Notes: generated by a model from the letters alone, not told the origin. Numbered from the stretch's first letter, positions 37,785 to 46,479 are shown. The stretch is 64,000 nucleotides of DNA from Acidobacteriota bacterium (GCA_026707545.1 JAPOWR010000001.1:1-64000), one strand, 5' to 3'. A program made the numbers and translations.

Positions 37785-39239
37785 TCAGGAGCGGCGCGTG
37801 GTCGCTCTCCCGCGGACGTGGGTCCGATAGGCGTGAAGCGCTCGTTGACGGGCCTCGGCGTGGTCGACCATCGGTAGCGGGTACGTCTCGCCGAGTCGTA
37901 CAGCCGCTTCGGAGAGCGTGGCGTGCTTTGCCAGCCAGGGGGCGTGGATGGCCTTGTCGGGCAGGTGTCGCAGTTCGGGAAGCCAGGTCCGGAGATACGC
38001 GCCCGATGGATCGTAGCGCCGCGACTGGGCTACGGGGTTGAAGATGCGGAACCAGGGGGCCGCGTCGGCACCGCTTCCCGCCGTCCACTGCCAGCCGCAA
38101 CTGTTGTTGGCCCAGTCCGCGTCGACCAGGGTGTCCCAGAACCAGTCCGCTCCGTGCCGCCAGTCGATCAGCAGGTGCTTGGTCAGGAAGGAGGCGACGA
38201 GCATCCGCACCCGGTTGTGCATCCAGCCGGTGGTCCAGAGTGCCCGCATCCCGGCGTCGACGATCGGATAGCCGGTCTCGCCCCGCTGCCAGCGGCGGAG
38301 GTCCTCCGGCGCGTCCCGCCAGGGCATGCGGTCGAACTCCGGCCTGAGGTTGCGGGTGCCCATCTCCGGGTTGTGGAACAGGAGATGGTGGCTGAACTCG
38401 CGCCAGCCGAGTTCGCGCAGGAAGGCGTCCCGGCCTGGGCCGGGCGATAGAGCCGTGGCCTTGGCGGCGATCTGACGGGGACCGATCTCGCCGAAGTGCA
38501 AGTGCGGCGACAGGCGGCTGGTTCCTTCGATGCCGGGCCGGTCGCGCTCCTGGTCGTAGTGCTCGGCCGCACCGGCGAGGAAGGCGCGGAGGCGCTGCTG
38601 CGCGCCCTCCTCGCCGGGCTGCCAGACGTCGCGGAAGCCGGCTGCCCAATCCGGCTCGTGGCAGCGGAGCTCCCAGCTTTCGAGGTCTTCGCTCGCCGGC
38701 CAGGTGGCCGGCGCCGCGGGCGGTGGCGGAATTGCAACGGGTCGAGCGAACCCGTGCTCCAGGCACTTCCGCCAGAACGGTGTGAACACTCGGTACGGCC
38801 CGCCTGTGCCGCTTCGGATGTCCTCGGGCTCGAACAGGAGACCGGCCTGGAACGTCAGCGTCTCGAGTCCGGCTTCGGCGCAGCGTTCCGCGATCTCCTC
38901 GTCGCGTTGCGTGATCGCCGGTTCGTGCAGCCGGTTCCAGACGAGCGTCGAGGCGCCGGTTTCCCGAGCCAGATCCGCGACGATGCGGCAGGTGTTCCCG
39001 CGCCGGAGGATGAGCCGACTCCCCTGGCCTCGCAACGCCCGGTCGAGCGCCTGAAGACTGCCGTGCAGCCACCACCGCGATGCGCCGCCGATCGGCTGCT
39101 CGCCCTCCTCCTCATCGAGCACGAAAACGGGGACGACGGGACGTCCGGTCCCGACTGCCCACGACCACGCGGGGTTGTCAGTCAGCCGCAGGTCCCGCCG
39201 GAACCAGGCGAGAATCGGTCGCTGCGCGGTCGGAGGCAT
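37785..39239 (-). CDS. phrB: Deoxyribodipyrimidine photolyase (cryptochrome/photolyase family)
   Basis: 484 residues. N-terminal antenna-binding Rossmann domain (ILAWFRRDLRLTDNPAWSWA) and C-terminal FAD domain with LSPHLHFGEIGPRQI, GWREFSHHLLFHNPEM, TGYPIVDAGMRALWTTGWMHNRVRM, DWFWDTLVDADWANNSCGWQWTAG and FRIFNPVAQSRRYDPSG. These are the class I CPD photolyase motifs, including the tryptophans of the electron-transfer chain. It reverses UV dimers using blue light. It diverges from the PQQ-like propeller gene, with 58 bp between starts. Its presence implies a sunlit or surface habitat at least part of the time. Confidence 0.93.
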   Translation of the reverse strand: MPPTAQRPILAWFRRDLRLTDNPAWSWAVGTGRPVVPVFVLDEEEGEQPIGGASRWWLHGSLQALDRALRGQGSRLILRRGNTCRIVADLARETGASTLVWNRLHEPAITQRDEEIAERCAEAGLETLTFQAGLLFEPEDIRSGTGGPYRVFTPFWRKCLEHGFARPVAIPPPPAAPATWPASEDLESWELRCHEPDWAAGFRDVWQPGEEGAQQRLRAFLAGAAEHYDQERDRPGIEGTSRLSPHLHFGEIGPRQIAAKATALSPGPGRDAFLRELGWREFSHHLLFHNPEMGTRNLRPEFDRMPWRDAPEDLRRWQRGETGYPIVDAGMRALWTTGWMHNRVRMLVASFLTKHLLIDWRHGADWFWDTLVDADWANNSCGWQWTAGSGADAAPWFRIFNPVAQSRRYDPSGAYLRTWLPELRHLPDKAIHAPWLAKHATLSEAAVRLGETYPLPMVDHAEARQRALHAYRTHVRGRATTRRS

Positions 39240-39297
39240 GCAGGCGGAGCGTACGGCAGTTGACGACGCTGGCTCGACGGAGCAGAGTGTCCGAGCG

Positions 39298-40578
39298 ATG
39301 AGGCGAATGAGAACGGGCCCGATCGGCCTTCGACCCGCCGTTTCGACCGCCGTCGGCCTCTTCCTGCTCGCGCTTTCCGTCCCGCCTCCCCCGGCAGCTG
39401 GCGAGGACTGGCCGCAGTGGAGAGGGCCAGGGCGGGACGGCGTTTCGACCGAAACCGGGCTCGCCGACCGCTGGCCCGCGGGGGGACCGCCGCTGCTGTG
39501 GCGCGTCGACGGCCTGGGCGAGGGCTACGGCACGGTGGCGGTGGTCGACGGCTCCCTTTACGTCCAGGGAACCCGCGGCGGTCGAAGCCTGGTGTTCGCC
39601 CTCGATGCGTCGAACGGCAGCGTCCGCTGGGAGCGTGAGCTCGGCTCGCGGTTGCGGGACGGCCGCGGCAACGGTCCGCGGGGAACGCCGACCGTTGCCG
39701 GCGATTCGCTCTACGCGCTGACCGGCGTGGGGGAACTGGCACGCATCCGTCTCTCGGACGGCAGAGTCGCATGGCAGCGGAACATCCTCCGGGACTTCGG
39801 CCAGCGGAACATCAGTTGGGGGATCAGCGAGTCGCCCCTGATCGAGGGCAACTGGGTGGTCGTGATGCCGGGCGGCGACGGCGGCGCGATCGCGGCCCTC
39901 GACCGGGAGACGGGCGCCACGGTGTGGACCAGCACCGGCCTGACCGATCGGACCGGCTACTCCTCCCTGATCGCCGTCGACCTGGAGAACGGCGCCGAGC
40001 CGCTACGAACGATCGTCGGCTTCACGTCGCGGGCAGGCGTCGGCGTTCGGGCCTCCGACGGCGAACTGCTCTGGCACTACCGCGAGCCGGCGAACCGCAC
40101 GGCGAACGCGGCGACGCCGATCTACGCGGACGGCCTCGTCTTCTACACCTCGGACTATGGCACCGGCGGCGGCGCGCTCCGGGTGCGGGTCGTCGGCGAC
40201 AACGTGCGCACTGGACAGGCGTGGTTCGAGTCGCGACTTCGCAACCACCACGGCGGCGTCGTGCTCTACGAAGGACATCTCTACGGCTTCTTCGGCAGCG
40301 CCCTTGCGTGTGTGGACTTCGAAACCGGTCGGACCGTGTGGCGAGACCGCAGCGTTGGGAAGGGCTCGCTCACTCTCGCGGACGGCAAGTTGTTCCTGCT
40401 CGGCGAGAGGTACCTCGCTGGTCTGGCGGAAGCGACTCCTGATGGCTACGTCGAACGGGGTCGATTCAAACTGGACAACCGCGGCCGTCCAAGCTGGGCC
40501 CATCCGGTGGTCAGCAACGGTGTGCTCTACATCCGCAACTGGGACGAACTGCTGGCCTACGACGCATCGGCCCGGTAG
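39298..40578 (+). CDS. Secreted PQQ-like beta-propeller protein
   Basis: 426 residues from the ATG at 39298. Signal peptide (VGLFLLALSVPPPPAAGEDW), then WPQWRGPGRDGVSTETGLADRWP, a phrase typical of exported PQQ-like propellers in Planctomycetota and Acidobacteriota. Blade repeats follow (ALDASNGSVRWERELG, RLSDGRVAWQRNIL, ALDRETGATVWTSTGL, DFETGRTVWRDRSVG). Catalytic PQQ-dehydrogenase residues are not obvious, so a scaffold role is as likely as enzymatic activity. A long upstream extension to 39175 would overlap the photolyase gene and is rejected. Confidence 0.82.
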   Translation: MRRMRTGPIGLRPAVSTAVGLFLLALSVPPPPAAGEDWPQWRGPGRDGVSTETGLADRWPAGGPPLLWRVDGLGEGYGTVAVVDGSLYVQGTRGGRSLVFALDASNGSVRWERELGSRLRDGRGNGPRGTPTVAGDSLYALTGVGELARIRLSDGRVAWQRNILRDFGQRNISWGISESPLIEGNWVVVMPGGDGGAIAALDRETGATVWTSTGLTDRTGYSSLIAVDLENGAEPLRTIVGFTSRAGVGVRASDGELLWHYREPANRTANAATPIYADGLVFYTSDYGTGGGALRVRVVGDNVRTGQAWFESRLRNHHGGVVLYEGHLYGFFGSALACVDFETGRTVWRDRSVGKGSLTLADGKLFLLGERYLAGLAEATPDGYVERGRFKLDNRGRPSWAHPVVSNGVLYIRNWDELLAYDASAR

Positions 40579-40602
40579 GCGGACCGCTGCCCGCAGTAGT
40601 CC

Positions 40603-41664
40603 GTGCCGATCAAGTACCTCGGTTCCAAGCGGCAGTTCGTGCCGCTGATCGCCGATGTTGTCGAACAACTTCGACCGGCCTGCACGGTGCTCGACCTGTT
40701 TTCGGGCACTGCGAGAGTGGGCGCCGCGCTGAAACGGCGGCAGTACCGGGTGCTGGCGAACGACTACCTGGCCTGCGGCGAGGCGATCGCCCGCTGCTAC
40801 GTCGAAGCCGACGGCACGTCCGAGCAACTCCGGCAGGCGAGGCTGCTGATCGACGAGTTCAACCGGCTGCCGCCGTCGGCGGAGTACTTTACGGAGGTCT
40901 TCTGCGAGAAGAGCCGCTACCTGCAGCCGAAGAACGGTGCCCGTGTCGACGCCATCCGCGAGGAGATCGAGCGCAAGGACCTAGACCCGGAACTCCGGGC
41001 GATCGTGCTCGTCTCTCTGATGGAGGCGGCCGATCGGGTCGACAGCACGACGGGCGTGCAGATGGCCTATCTCAAGCAGTGGGCGCCTCGAGCTTCCAAT
41101 GACCTGGAGCTGCGGCTGCCTGAGATCGCTCCGCGCGCCGATGCCGGCAAGGGCAGGGCGCACCGCATGGACGCGACCGACGCCGTAGGGGTGCTCGAAG
41201 CGGACATTGCGTACCTCGATCCGCCATACAACCAGCACAGCTACCTGGGCAACTACCACGTGTGGGAGAGCCTGGTCCTGTGGGACAAGCCCGAGCACTA
41301 CGGTGTCGCCTGCAAGCGCATCGACTGCCGGGAACGCAAGAGCGACTTCAACAGCAAGAAGAGGTTCCGCGCCGCGTGGGAGCGGGTGGTCGATCGAGTC
41401 CGCGCGCAGCACCTCATCGTTTCCTTCAGCGACGAGGGCTTCATCGGCCGCGAGGAGATGGAAGCGGTGCTGGCTCGTCGGGGGGAGGTTCTGGTGATCG
41501 AGAACGACTACAGGCGGTACGTCGGCGCCCGGATCGGCGTGTTCAACCCGAGCGGCGAGAAAGTCGGTCGCGTCAGCCACCTGCGGAACAAGGAGTACTT
41601 GTACGTCGTGTCACCTGAGAGGCTGCAGGAGGCCGCCGTACGAGCGATGACGACAGCCGATTGA
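40603..41664 (+). CDS. DNA adenine methylase, D12 class, without a partner nuclease
   Basis: 353 residues, GTG start 24 bp after the propeller gene. Motif order is that of alpha-class N6-adenine methyltransferases: KYLGSKRQFVPLI (motif X) at the N-terminus, DLFSGTARVG (31-40, SAM binding), then DPPYNQHSY (206-214, catalytic), and a YHVWESLVLWD segment. Recognition specificity cannot be read. No restriction endonuclease is adjacent, so it is an orphan in this window. The VapBC pair begins 33 bp downstream, and its promoter overlaps this gene's stop. Confidence 0.86.
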   Translation: MPIKYLGSKRQFVPLIADVVEQLRPACTVLDLFSGTARVGAALKRRQYRVLANDYLACGEAIARCYVEADGTSEQLRQARLLIDEFNRLPPSAEYFTEVFCEKSRYLQPKNGARVDAIREEIERKDLDPELRAIVLVSLMEAADRVDSTTGVQMAYLKQWAPRASNDLELRLPEIAPRADAGKGRAHRMDATDAVGVLEADIAYLDPPYNQHSYLGNYHVWESLVLWDKPEHYGVACKRIDCRERKSDFNSKKRFRAAWERVVDRVRAQHLIVSFSDEGFIGREEMEAVLARRGEVLVIENDYRRYVGARIGVFNPSGEKVGRVSHLRNKEYLYVVSPERLQEAAVRAMTTAD

Positions 41665-41690
41665 CATACCGACATACTTCGCTGTAGGTT
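41661..41690 (+). promoter_or_regulatory. vapBC promoter with direct-repeat operator candidate
   Basis: A perfect -35 TTGACA (41661-41666), 18 bases, then TAGGTT as a weak -10 (41685-41690). Transcription would start close to the ATG at 41698, giving a leaderless or nearly leaderless message. Two copies of GACATAC (41663-41669, 41671-41677) overlap the promoter and could bind the VapB-type repressor. Confidence 0.45.
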
Positions 41691-41697
41691 CACCTGC

Positions 41698-41964
41698 ATG
41701 CGCACGACGGTACGGCTCGACGACGAACTGCTGGCAGAAGCGAAGCGTTACGCGGCGCGGACGGGGCGGACCCTCACCTCTCTGATCGACGAGGGGCTCC
41801 GAGAGGTGCTCGCACGAGGTGAGCGGCGGGCGCCGGCGAAGCGTGTCGAGCTGCTGACCGGCGGAGAAGGCGGCCTGAGGCCCGGAATCCGAAGCGATCG
41901 ACTGACGGACTTGCTCGACACCATGGACTGCGAGCGCTTCCTGGATCTAGTTGATCGTTCCTGA
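41698..41964 (+). CDS. vapB: VapB-type antitoxin, ribbon-helix-helix
   Basis: 88 residues. The N-terminal MRTTVRLDDELLAEAKRYAARTGRTLTSLIDEGLREVL is a short strand plus two helices, the ribbon-helix-helix pattern of VapB/DUF2191-like antitoxins. The C-terminal half (GIRSDRLTDLLDTMD) would wrap the toxin. It should neutralise the downstream PIN-domain toxin and repress the shared promoter. It overlaps the toxin gene by 14 bases. Confidence 0.83.
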   Translation: MRTTVRLDDELLAEAKRYAARTGRTLTSLIDEGLREVLARGERRAPAKRVELLTGGEGGLRPGIRSDRLTDLLDTMDCERFLDLVDRS

Positions 41965-42445
41965 CGTCAACGTGCTCGTCTACGCGCACCGCGCGGACAT
42001 GACCGAGCATGAACCGTACCGTGAGTGGCTCGATTGGTTGGTGAACTCTGGCCCGGCCTACGGCATGTCGGAGATGGTGCTGAGTTCCTTCGTGAGAATC
42101 GTGACGAACCGTCGGATCTACTCGAAGCCGACAGAAAACCACGAGGCCCTTGCCAGCGCCGCCCGACTGCTGGCACCTCCCCAGTGTGTTCCGGTTCGAC
42201 CGGGTCCGGGGCACTGGGAGATCTTCGAGGACCTCTGCAAACGCCATGCACCTCGGAGCAAGCTGGTCGCCGACGCCTATCTCGCGGCGATCGTCATGGA
42301 GGCGGGGTGCGATCTGGCCACGGCGGACAGGGACTTCGCGCGTTTCGAGGGTCTTCGCTGGCACCATCCGCTGGCCGGGAGACCGGGCGGTGCGGGCGAT
42401 GTCGTGATGGAACCGACGCGTCGCCCCTGGCTCGTGTCGGACTGA
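41951..42445 (+). CDS. vapC: VapC-type toxin, PIN-domain ribonuclease
   Basis: 164 residues with a TTG start inside the antitoxin gene. PIN-domain acidic residues are in place: Asp 5 (IVPDVNVLVYAHR), Glu 41 (SEMVLSS), Asp 108 (VADAYLAA) and Asp 126/128 (TADRDF), so the Mg2+-dependent RNase site looks intact. It would cleave RNA, often tRNA or rRNA in the family, when unbound by VapB. The layout (antitoxin first, short overlap) is standard for VapBC. Confidence 0.85.
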   Translation: MIVPDVNVLVYAHRADMTEHEPYREWLDWLVNSGPAYGMSEMVLSSFVRIVTNRRIYSKPTENHEALASAARLLAPPQCVPVRPGPGHWEIFEDLCKRHAPRSKLVADAYLAAIVMEAGCDLATADRDFARFEGLRWHHPLAGRPGGAGDVVMEPTRRPWLVSD

Positions 42446-42466
42446 CACTTTCCAGCGTTGCTCACC

Positions 42467-42499
42467 TTGGGTGCGCCGGCGTCTTCGCCGGCATCCGGT
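42467..42499. repeat. REP-like palindrome, copy 3
   Basis: TTGGGTGCGCC is followed by a perfect 7-4-7 hairpin at 42475-42492 (GCCGGCG, loop TCTT, CGCCGGC) and GCATCCGG. It lies between the convergent vapC and GST stops. The flank and trailing ATCCGG match the 49.9-kb copy. Confidence 0.75.
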
Positions 42500-42524
42500 G
42501 CCGAGGGCCTGCCTCGGGAGCAGG

Positions 42525-43178
42525 TCAGTCGTGCAACGGACCCGATCGCTCGCCGTCGGCGAACGCGATCTGGAACCCCGGACGGCCTTCGAGCCGACTC
42601 AGGTAGGCGACGACGTTCGGGTACCTGTCGTCAAGCACACGCAGTCGCTGCGCCAGGGCCAGCGAGTAGCCCATCATGATGTCGGCGGCCGTCAACTCAC
42701 TTCCCAGCAGGTAGTCGCGTACTCCGAGCGCCGCCTCGACCGCGTCGAGGCAGATCTTGGCGCGCTCCTGGCCGTCCTCGACGACGGCGGGGATGCGCTC
42801 CGCCTCCGGCTTGAGGATGCGGTGGTGGACCATGTCGCCGAGTGGCCGGGCGAGGCTTGCCTCCGCGAACCAGGACCACTGCAGCAGGAGCGCGCTTTCC
42901 GGCGTGCCGGGCCGTGCCTGCAGGCGGCCCTCGCCGTAGCGCTCCAGGATGTAGTGGACCATCGCGCCGGACTCGATCATGGTGAAGGGGTTGCCGTCCG
43001 CGTCGACGTCCGTCAACGCCGGCACCTTGCCGATCGGGTTGAGCCGCCGCCACGCGGCTGACTTCCGGTACTCCGGGCTGAAGTCGACCGGGACGACTTC
43101 GTAGGGAAGGTCGAGCTCCTCGCAGAGCCAGATGACGCGCGCCGAGCGGGTGCGCGGGACGTGGTAGATCGTGATCAT
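42525..43178 (-). CDS. Glutathione S-transferase
   Basis: 217 residues, the standard GST size. N-terminal thioredoxin fold IYHVPRTRSARVIWLCEELDLPYEVVPVDF, with SAAWRRLNPIGKVPALTD (cis-Pro after Val) and MIESGAMVHYILERYG for glutathione binding. C-terminal helical domain includes SELTAADIMMGYSLALAQRL, with the conserved N-cap/helix motif around TAADIMM. The Ser of RTRSARV could be catalytic. It is the last gene of the minus-strand run from 47.5 kb, 73 bp after the dienelactone-hydrolase-like gene, with a 12-bp stem between them. Confidence 0.9.
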   Translation of the reverse strand: MITIYHVPRTRSARVIWLCEELDLPYEVVPVDFSPEYRKSAAWRRLNPIGKVPALTDVDADGNPFTMIESGAMVHYILERYGEGRLQARPGTPESALLLQWSWFAEASLARPLGDMVHHRILKPEAERIPAVVEDGQERAKICLDAVEAALGVRDYLLGSELTAADIMMGYSLALAQRLRVLDDRYPNVVAYLSRLEGRPGFQIAFADGERSGPLHD

Positions 43179-43205
43179 CGAGTTTGTGGTGGAGGCGGCA
43201 GGCGA

Positions 43206-43231
43206 TCAGGCCGCCGCGTGCGGCGGCCTGA
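43206..43231 (-). terminator. Strong GC hairpin after the dienelactone-hydrolase-like gene
   Basis: A perfect 12-bp inverted repeat (TCAGGCCGCCGC / GCGGCGGCCTGA, two bases between; about 11 bp could form around a CGTG loop). It lies 20 bp after the stop codon on the minus strand. No T-run follows, so it may be an attenuator or mRNA 3'-end stabiliser rather than a full intrinsic terminator. Confidence 0.5.
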
Positions 43232-43251
43232 CCGAGACTCCGCGTTCCGCG

Positions 43252-44118
43252 CTACGCCAGGGCGCGCTCGAACAGGGCCAGGAGCCGGCTCCACGCCCGT
43301 TCCGCCTGGGCCTCGTGATAGACGGGCGTGTCGGGTGGGCACCAGCCGTGCATCGCGCCGTCGTAGACCTCGATCTCGGCCGGCAGGCCCGCCTTCTCGA
43401 AGGTCTCGCGCAGCACGTCCTTGGCCTCGGGTTGGCGCTGATCGTCGTTCTCGGCGATCGCGAACAGGTAGTGAGCCGTCATCTTCTCGACGAGAAGGTG
43501 CGGGCTGTCCGGCCTGTCGGTGACAAGGCCTCCGCCGTGAAAGGAGGCGCCGGCGCCGATCCGGTCGGGGATGGCTGCCGCGGTCCGCATCGTCATCGGA
43601 CCACCCATGCAGTAGCCCATCGTCCCCATCTTCCGGCCCTTGTCGACGGACGACTGGCTGTCCAGGAAGCTCACGAAGGCCTTCGCGTCCGTCACGTTGG
43701 TTTCCGGACTCAGCGAACCCATCAGCGGCCGCAGGGTCTCGCGCAGCGCGCCGAAGTCGGTCCCTTCGGCGATGGGCGCCTTCTTCGACCGGTAGTACTG
43801 GTTCACCACCAGCACCGAGTAGCCCGATTCGGCGAGGCGCGTCGCCATTTGCCGCATCGCCGGGCGCAGACCGAACGCGTCCGGCCAGATGAGGACGCCC
43901 GGATGGGCGCCGCTCGCCGGATGCACGAAGTAGCTGTCGCAGACGCCGTCGGGAGTCGTGACCTCGATCTCGGATTCGGTCACGCTCTGGGCATTCGCGG
44001 GCCGGGGAAGGAGCATCGTCAGCCCGGCTCCGGCCGAGACGGCGCCGAACTCGCGGCGGGTCAGTTGCTTCCCGTGCAGGTACCTGGCGTTCTCGGCGTC
44101 TGTCCTGTCGTCACACAT
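43252..44118 (-). CDS. Tat-exported dienelactone-hydrolase family protein
   Basis: 288 residues. Twin-arginine signal LTRREFGAVSAGAGLTM ending ANAQ. The catalytic set of the DLH family is visible: nucleophile Cys 170 in MGYCMGG, acid in AENDDQRQPEA, and His in YDGAMHGWCPP. It should hydrolyse an ester or lactone in the periplasm. Being 51 bp after the dehydrogenase small-subunit gene, it may open a sugar lactone made by that enzyme; this is inference. A clear AAGGAG site precedes the ATG. Confidence 0.87.
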   Translation of the reverse strand: MCDDRTDAENARYLHGKQLTRREFGAVSAGAGLTMLLPRPANAQSVTESEIEVTTPDGVCDSYFVHPASGAHPGVLIWPDAFGLRPAMRQMATRLAESGYSVLVVNQYYRSKKAPIAEGTDFGALRETLRPLMGSLSPETNVTDAKAFVSFLDSQSSVDKGRKMGTMGYCMGGPMTMRTAAAIPDRIGAGASFHGGGLVTDRPDSPHLLVEKMTAHYLFAIAENDDQRQPEAKDVLRETFEKAGLPAEIEVYDGAMHGWCPPDTPVYHEAQAERAWSRLLALFERALA

Positions 44119-44169
44119 TTGGGTCTCCTTGCTGGCTGGCTGGAACTTGGGTGAACCTGGGTCCTGACT

Positions 44170-44757
44170 CTAGACGTGGCTTTCGCCGGGCTTGTGCTGG
44201 CAGCCGCGGAAGCGCTCCACGCGGACCCGGTCCGGCAGCCCGAGCGCTTCCGTGCGTCCGACCTTGGAGGTGTAGAACGCGAACAGGGTGCGCCGCTTCA
44301 GATCGCTGAAGAAGGCAGCCCCGGCTGCGAGTTCTGGCGGGTGGTCTTCGTGGTCGTCGCTGATCTCGCGCAGCATCTCGAGCTGGCGGGCCGCGTCGAG
44401 ACTGACGAAGGTCGAACCATGGACTTCCTGCGCGCGCCGGTCGATCCAGTCCAGTCCGCCGAGCGCGGCCAGTTGATCGTCGCCGTCGGCGAGCGAGAGC
44501 TCGAGGTCGATGAACTCGTGGACGCCGGCGTCGCGGGCGCCGGGCGTGTCCGTGCGCGGCAGGATGTGCTCGCAGAGCGTGCCCAGCAGTTCGCCCTGGG
44601 CGGGCGTCAACAGCCGGGGGGTCCAGCCGGAGCCTTCGGCCTGGTAAGCGGCCACCGCCGGGATCGCGGCGCGAATCGGCTCGGCCTGCAGGGTGGCGTA
44701 GCCGAACGCGCCGGCGCCGGCCGCCAGGACGTTCCGCCTCGTCGTCCGCTTGCTCAT
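44170..44757 (-). CDS. Small subunit of a GMC sugar dehydrogenase (gluconate 2-dehydrogenase subunit 3 family)
   Basis: 195 residues. A Tat-type signal (SKRTTRRNVLAAGAGAFGYATL) precedes the all-helical subunit-3 domain with LLTPAQGELLGTLCEHILPRTDTPGARDAGVHEFIDLEL and FFSDLKRRTLFAFYTSKVG. In this family the small subunit carries the Tat signal and pilots the folded flavoprotein across the membrane. It overlaps the GMC gene by four bases (ATGA), so the two are stoichiometric partners. It ends RFRGCQHKPGESHV. Confidence 0.9.
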   Translation of the reverse strand: MSKRTTRRNVLAAGAGAFGYATLQAEPIRAAIPAVAAYQAEGSGWTPRLLTPAQGELLGTLCEHILPRTDTPGARDAGVHEFIDLELSLADGDDQLAALGGLDWIDRRAQEVHGSTFVSLDAARQLEMLREISDDHEDHPPELAAGAAFFSDLKRRTLFAFYTSKVGRTEALGLPDRVRVERFRGCQHKPGESHV

Positions 44758-46448
44758 GCCAGTTCTCCCCGCTTGTGCTGGTCGATCAGGTACTCAGTGG
44801 AACGCAATGCCAGCGACATCATGGTCAGCGTCGGATTGACGCAGCCGATGCTCACGTAGCAGGACCCGTCCATGACGAACAGGTTCTTCACCGTGTGGGA
44901 CTGCTGGTACTGGTTCAGGTAGGAGGTTCCCGGATCGTCGCCCATGCGGGCCGTGCCGACCTCGTGGATGCCCGAGCCCAGCGGCGCCGGTTCCGTGTTC
45001 TGCGTGATGTTCGTACAGCCGAGCGCCTCCAGCATGGCGCGGCCCTCTGCGATGATGTCCTGGACCATCGCGTACTCGTTGCTGCCGAGCGTGCAGTTCA
45101 TCTGCAGCACGGGCACGCCCCACTTGTCGGTCACCTCCGGGTCGAGGGTGACGCGGTTCTCGGGTCGCGGGAGGATCTCGCCGAAGCCGCCGAGGCCGAT
45201 CGTCGAGATGGTGCTCGACTCGACCATCCGCTTGAAGTCGGCGCCGAAGCCCGGAATGGCGTTGCCGTGCTGCCAGGTGGTGATGTTCTCGCCGCCCTGG
45301 TAGCCGTAGCCCCGAATGAAGTTCGGGTTCCTGGTCGCCGGGTCCTTCAGGTTCTGGAAGCGGGGTATGTAGATGCCGTTTGGCCGGTTCGCGCGCTCCG
45401 GTTGAGCGCCGGCCCGCGCTTCCAGGACGCCGCGCACCCCGGTCGCGTAGATGTGGTCCATCACGTAGCGGCCCAGGCAGTCGCTCTCGTTGGCGAGACC
45501 GCCCTCGGCCGAGTTGAGGAGGATGCGGGTCGAAGCCAGGGTCGAAGCGCACAGCACGACGACGTCGGCCTTCGCTTCCCGGGTCAGGTCCGTGTTCTTG
45601 TCGACGTAGGTGACCCCGGAGGCGAGGTCGCCGGCCTTCATGTCGACCTTGATGACGGCGGCGTCCGGCACCAGGGTGAACCGGCCCGTCGCCTCGCAGT
45701 CGACGAGGGTGGTCTGCGGCGAGTTGAAGTAGGAGTTCGTCCGGCAGCCGTAGTGGCAGGGGCCGCAGTAGTGGCACATGTCACGGCCGTTGTGCCGGCG
45801 GGTGAGGACCGCGTTGCGGCCGATCGTCATCGGCCGGTTGAACTTCTCGGCCAGGGTCTCCTTCAGCATCGCCTCGCCGCAGGTGAAGGCCATCGGCGGC
45901 AGGAACTCGCCGTCCGGCAGGATCTCCAGCCCCTCCTTGCGGCCGTTGACGCCGATGTAGCGCTCGACCCGGTCGTAGTACGGGGCCAGGTCGGCGTAGC
46001 TGATCGGCCAGTCCAAGCCGTACCCGTCGAGGCTGGCCGCCTTGAAGTCGTAGTCGCTCATCCGGTACGACTGGCGTGCCCACATGATCGAGCGGCCGCC
46101 GACGACGTTGCCCTGGATCCAGTTGAAGTGGGTGCCGGGGGCCTCGGTGTAGGGGTTGTCGACGTCGTCGATGAAGAAGTCCGCGTTGACCTCGGTGCAG
46201 GCGTAGCAGTACGACTGGCGGTGCCGGCGCTGGAGCAGTTCGTTGCGCGGGTCGGGGCGGCCGCGGAGTTCCATGTCGTGCGGCAGGGTGTGCTCGCGGA
46301 AGTCCGTGGCCGGGTCGAAGGCGCGGCCCGCTTCGAGCATCAGCACGTCCATGCCCGCCTCGGTAAGAACTTTCGCGGTCCAGCCGCCGGTGGCGCCGGA
46401 GCCGACGACGACCGCGTCGTAGGTCCTCGTGTCGGAGGTCTGCTTCAT
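44754..46448 (-). CDS. GMC-family FAD-dependent sugar/alcohol dehydrogenase, large subunit
   Basis: 564 residues with an N-terminal dinucleotide fold (AVVVGSGATGGWTAKVLTEAGMDVLMLEAG), GGRSIMWARQSYRMSD for FAD and a C-terminal GSCYVSIGCVNPTLTMMSLALRSTEYL. No signal peptide of its own, consistent with hitch-hiking export through the small subunit. A cysteine cluster MCHYCGPCHYGC at about residue 225 could hold an Fe-S centre, as in the FAD-glucose dehydrogenase/glucoside-3-dehydrogenase branch. It would oxidise a sugar hydroxyl and pass electrons to a cytochrome not seen nearby. Confidence 0.9.
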   Translation of the reverse strand: MKQTSDTRTYDAVVVGSGATGGWTAKVLTEAGMDVLMLEAGRAFDPATDFREHTLPHDMELRGRPDPRNELLQRRHRQSYCYACTEVNADFFIDDVDNPYTEAPGTHFNWIQGNVVGGRSIMWARQSYRMSDYDFKAASLDGYGLDWPISYADLAPYYDRVERYIGVNGRKEGLEILPDGEFLPPMAFTCGEAMLKETLAEKFNRPMTIGRNAVLTRRHNGRDMCHYCGPCHYGCRTNSYFNSPQTTLVDCEATGRFTLVPDAAVIKVDMKAGDLASGVTYVDKNTDLTREAKADVVVLCASTLASTRILLNSAEGGLANESDCLGRYVMDHIYATGVRGVLEARAGAQPERANRPNGIYIPRFQNLKDPATRNPNFIRGYGYQGGENITTWQHGNAIPGFGADFKRMVESSTISTIGLGGFGEILPRPENRVTLDPEVTDKWGVPVLQMNCTLGSNEYAMVQDIIAEGRAMLEALGCTNITQNTEPAPLGSGIHEVGTARMGDDPGTSYLNQYQQSHTVKNLFVMDGSCYVSIGCVNPTLTMMSLALRSTEYLIDQHKRGELA

Positions 46449-46479
46449 GCGGGGGAAGTTCTTGGGCCAGAGGTGCCTG

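Noticed and set aside
40603-42445. A complete restriction-modification system
   Set aside because: Only the methylase is present; neither flank has a nuclease.
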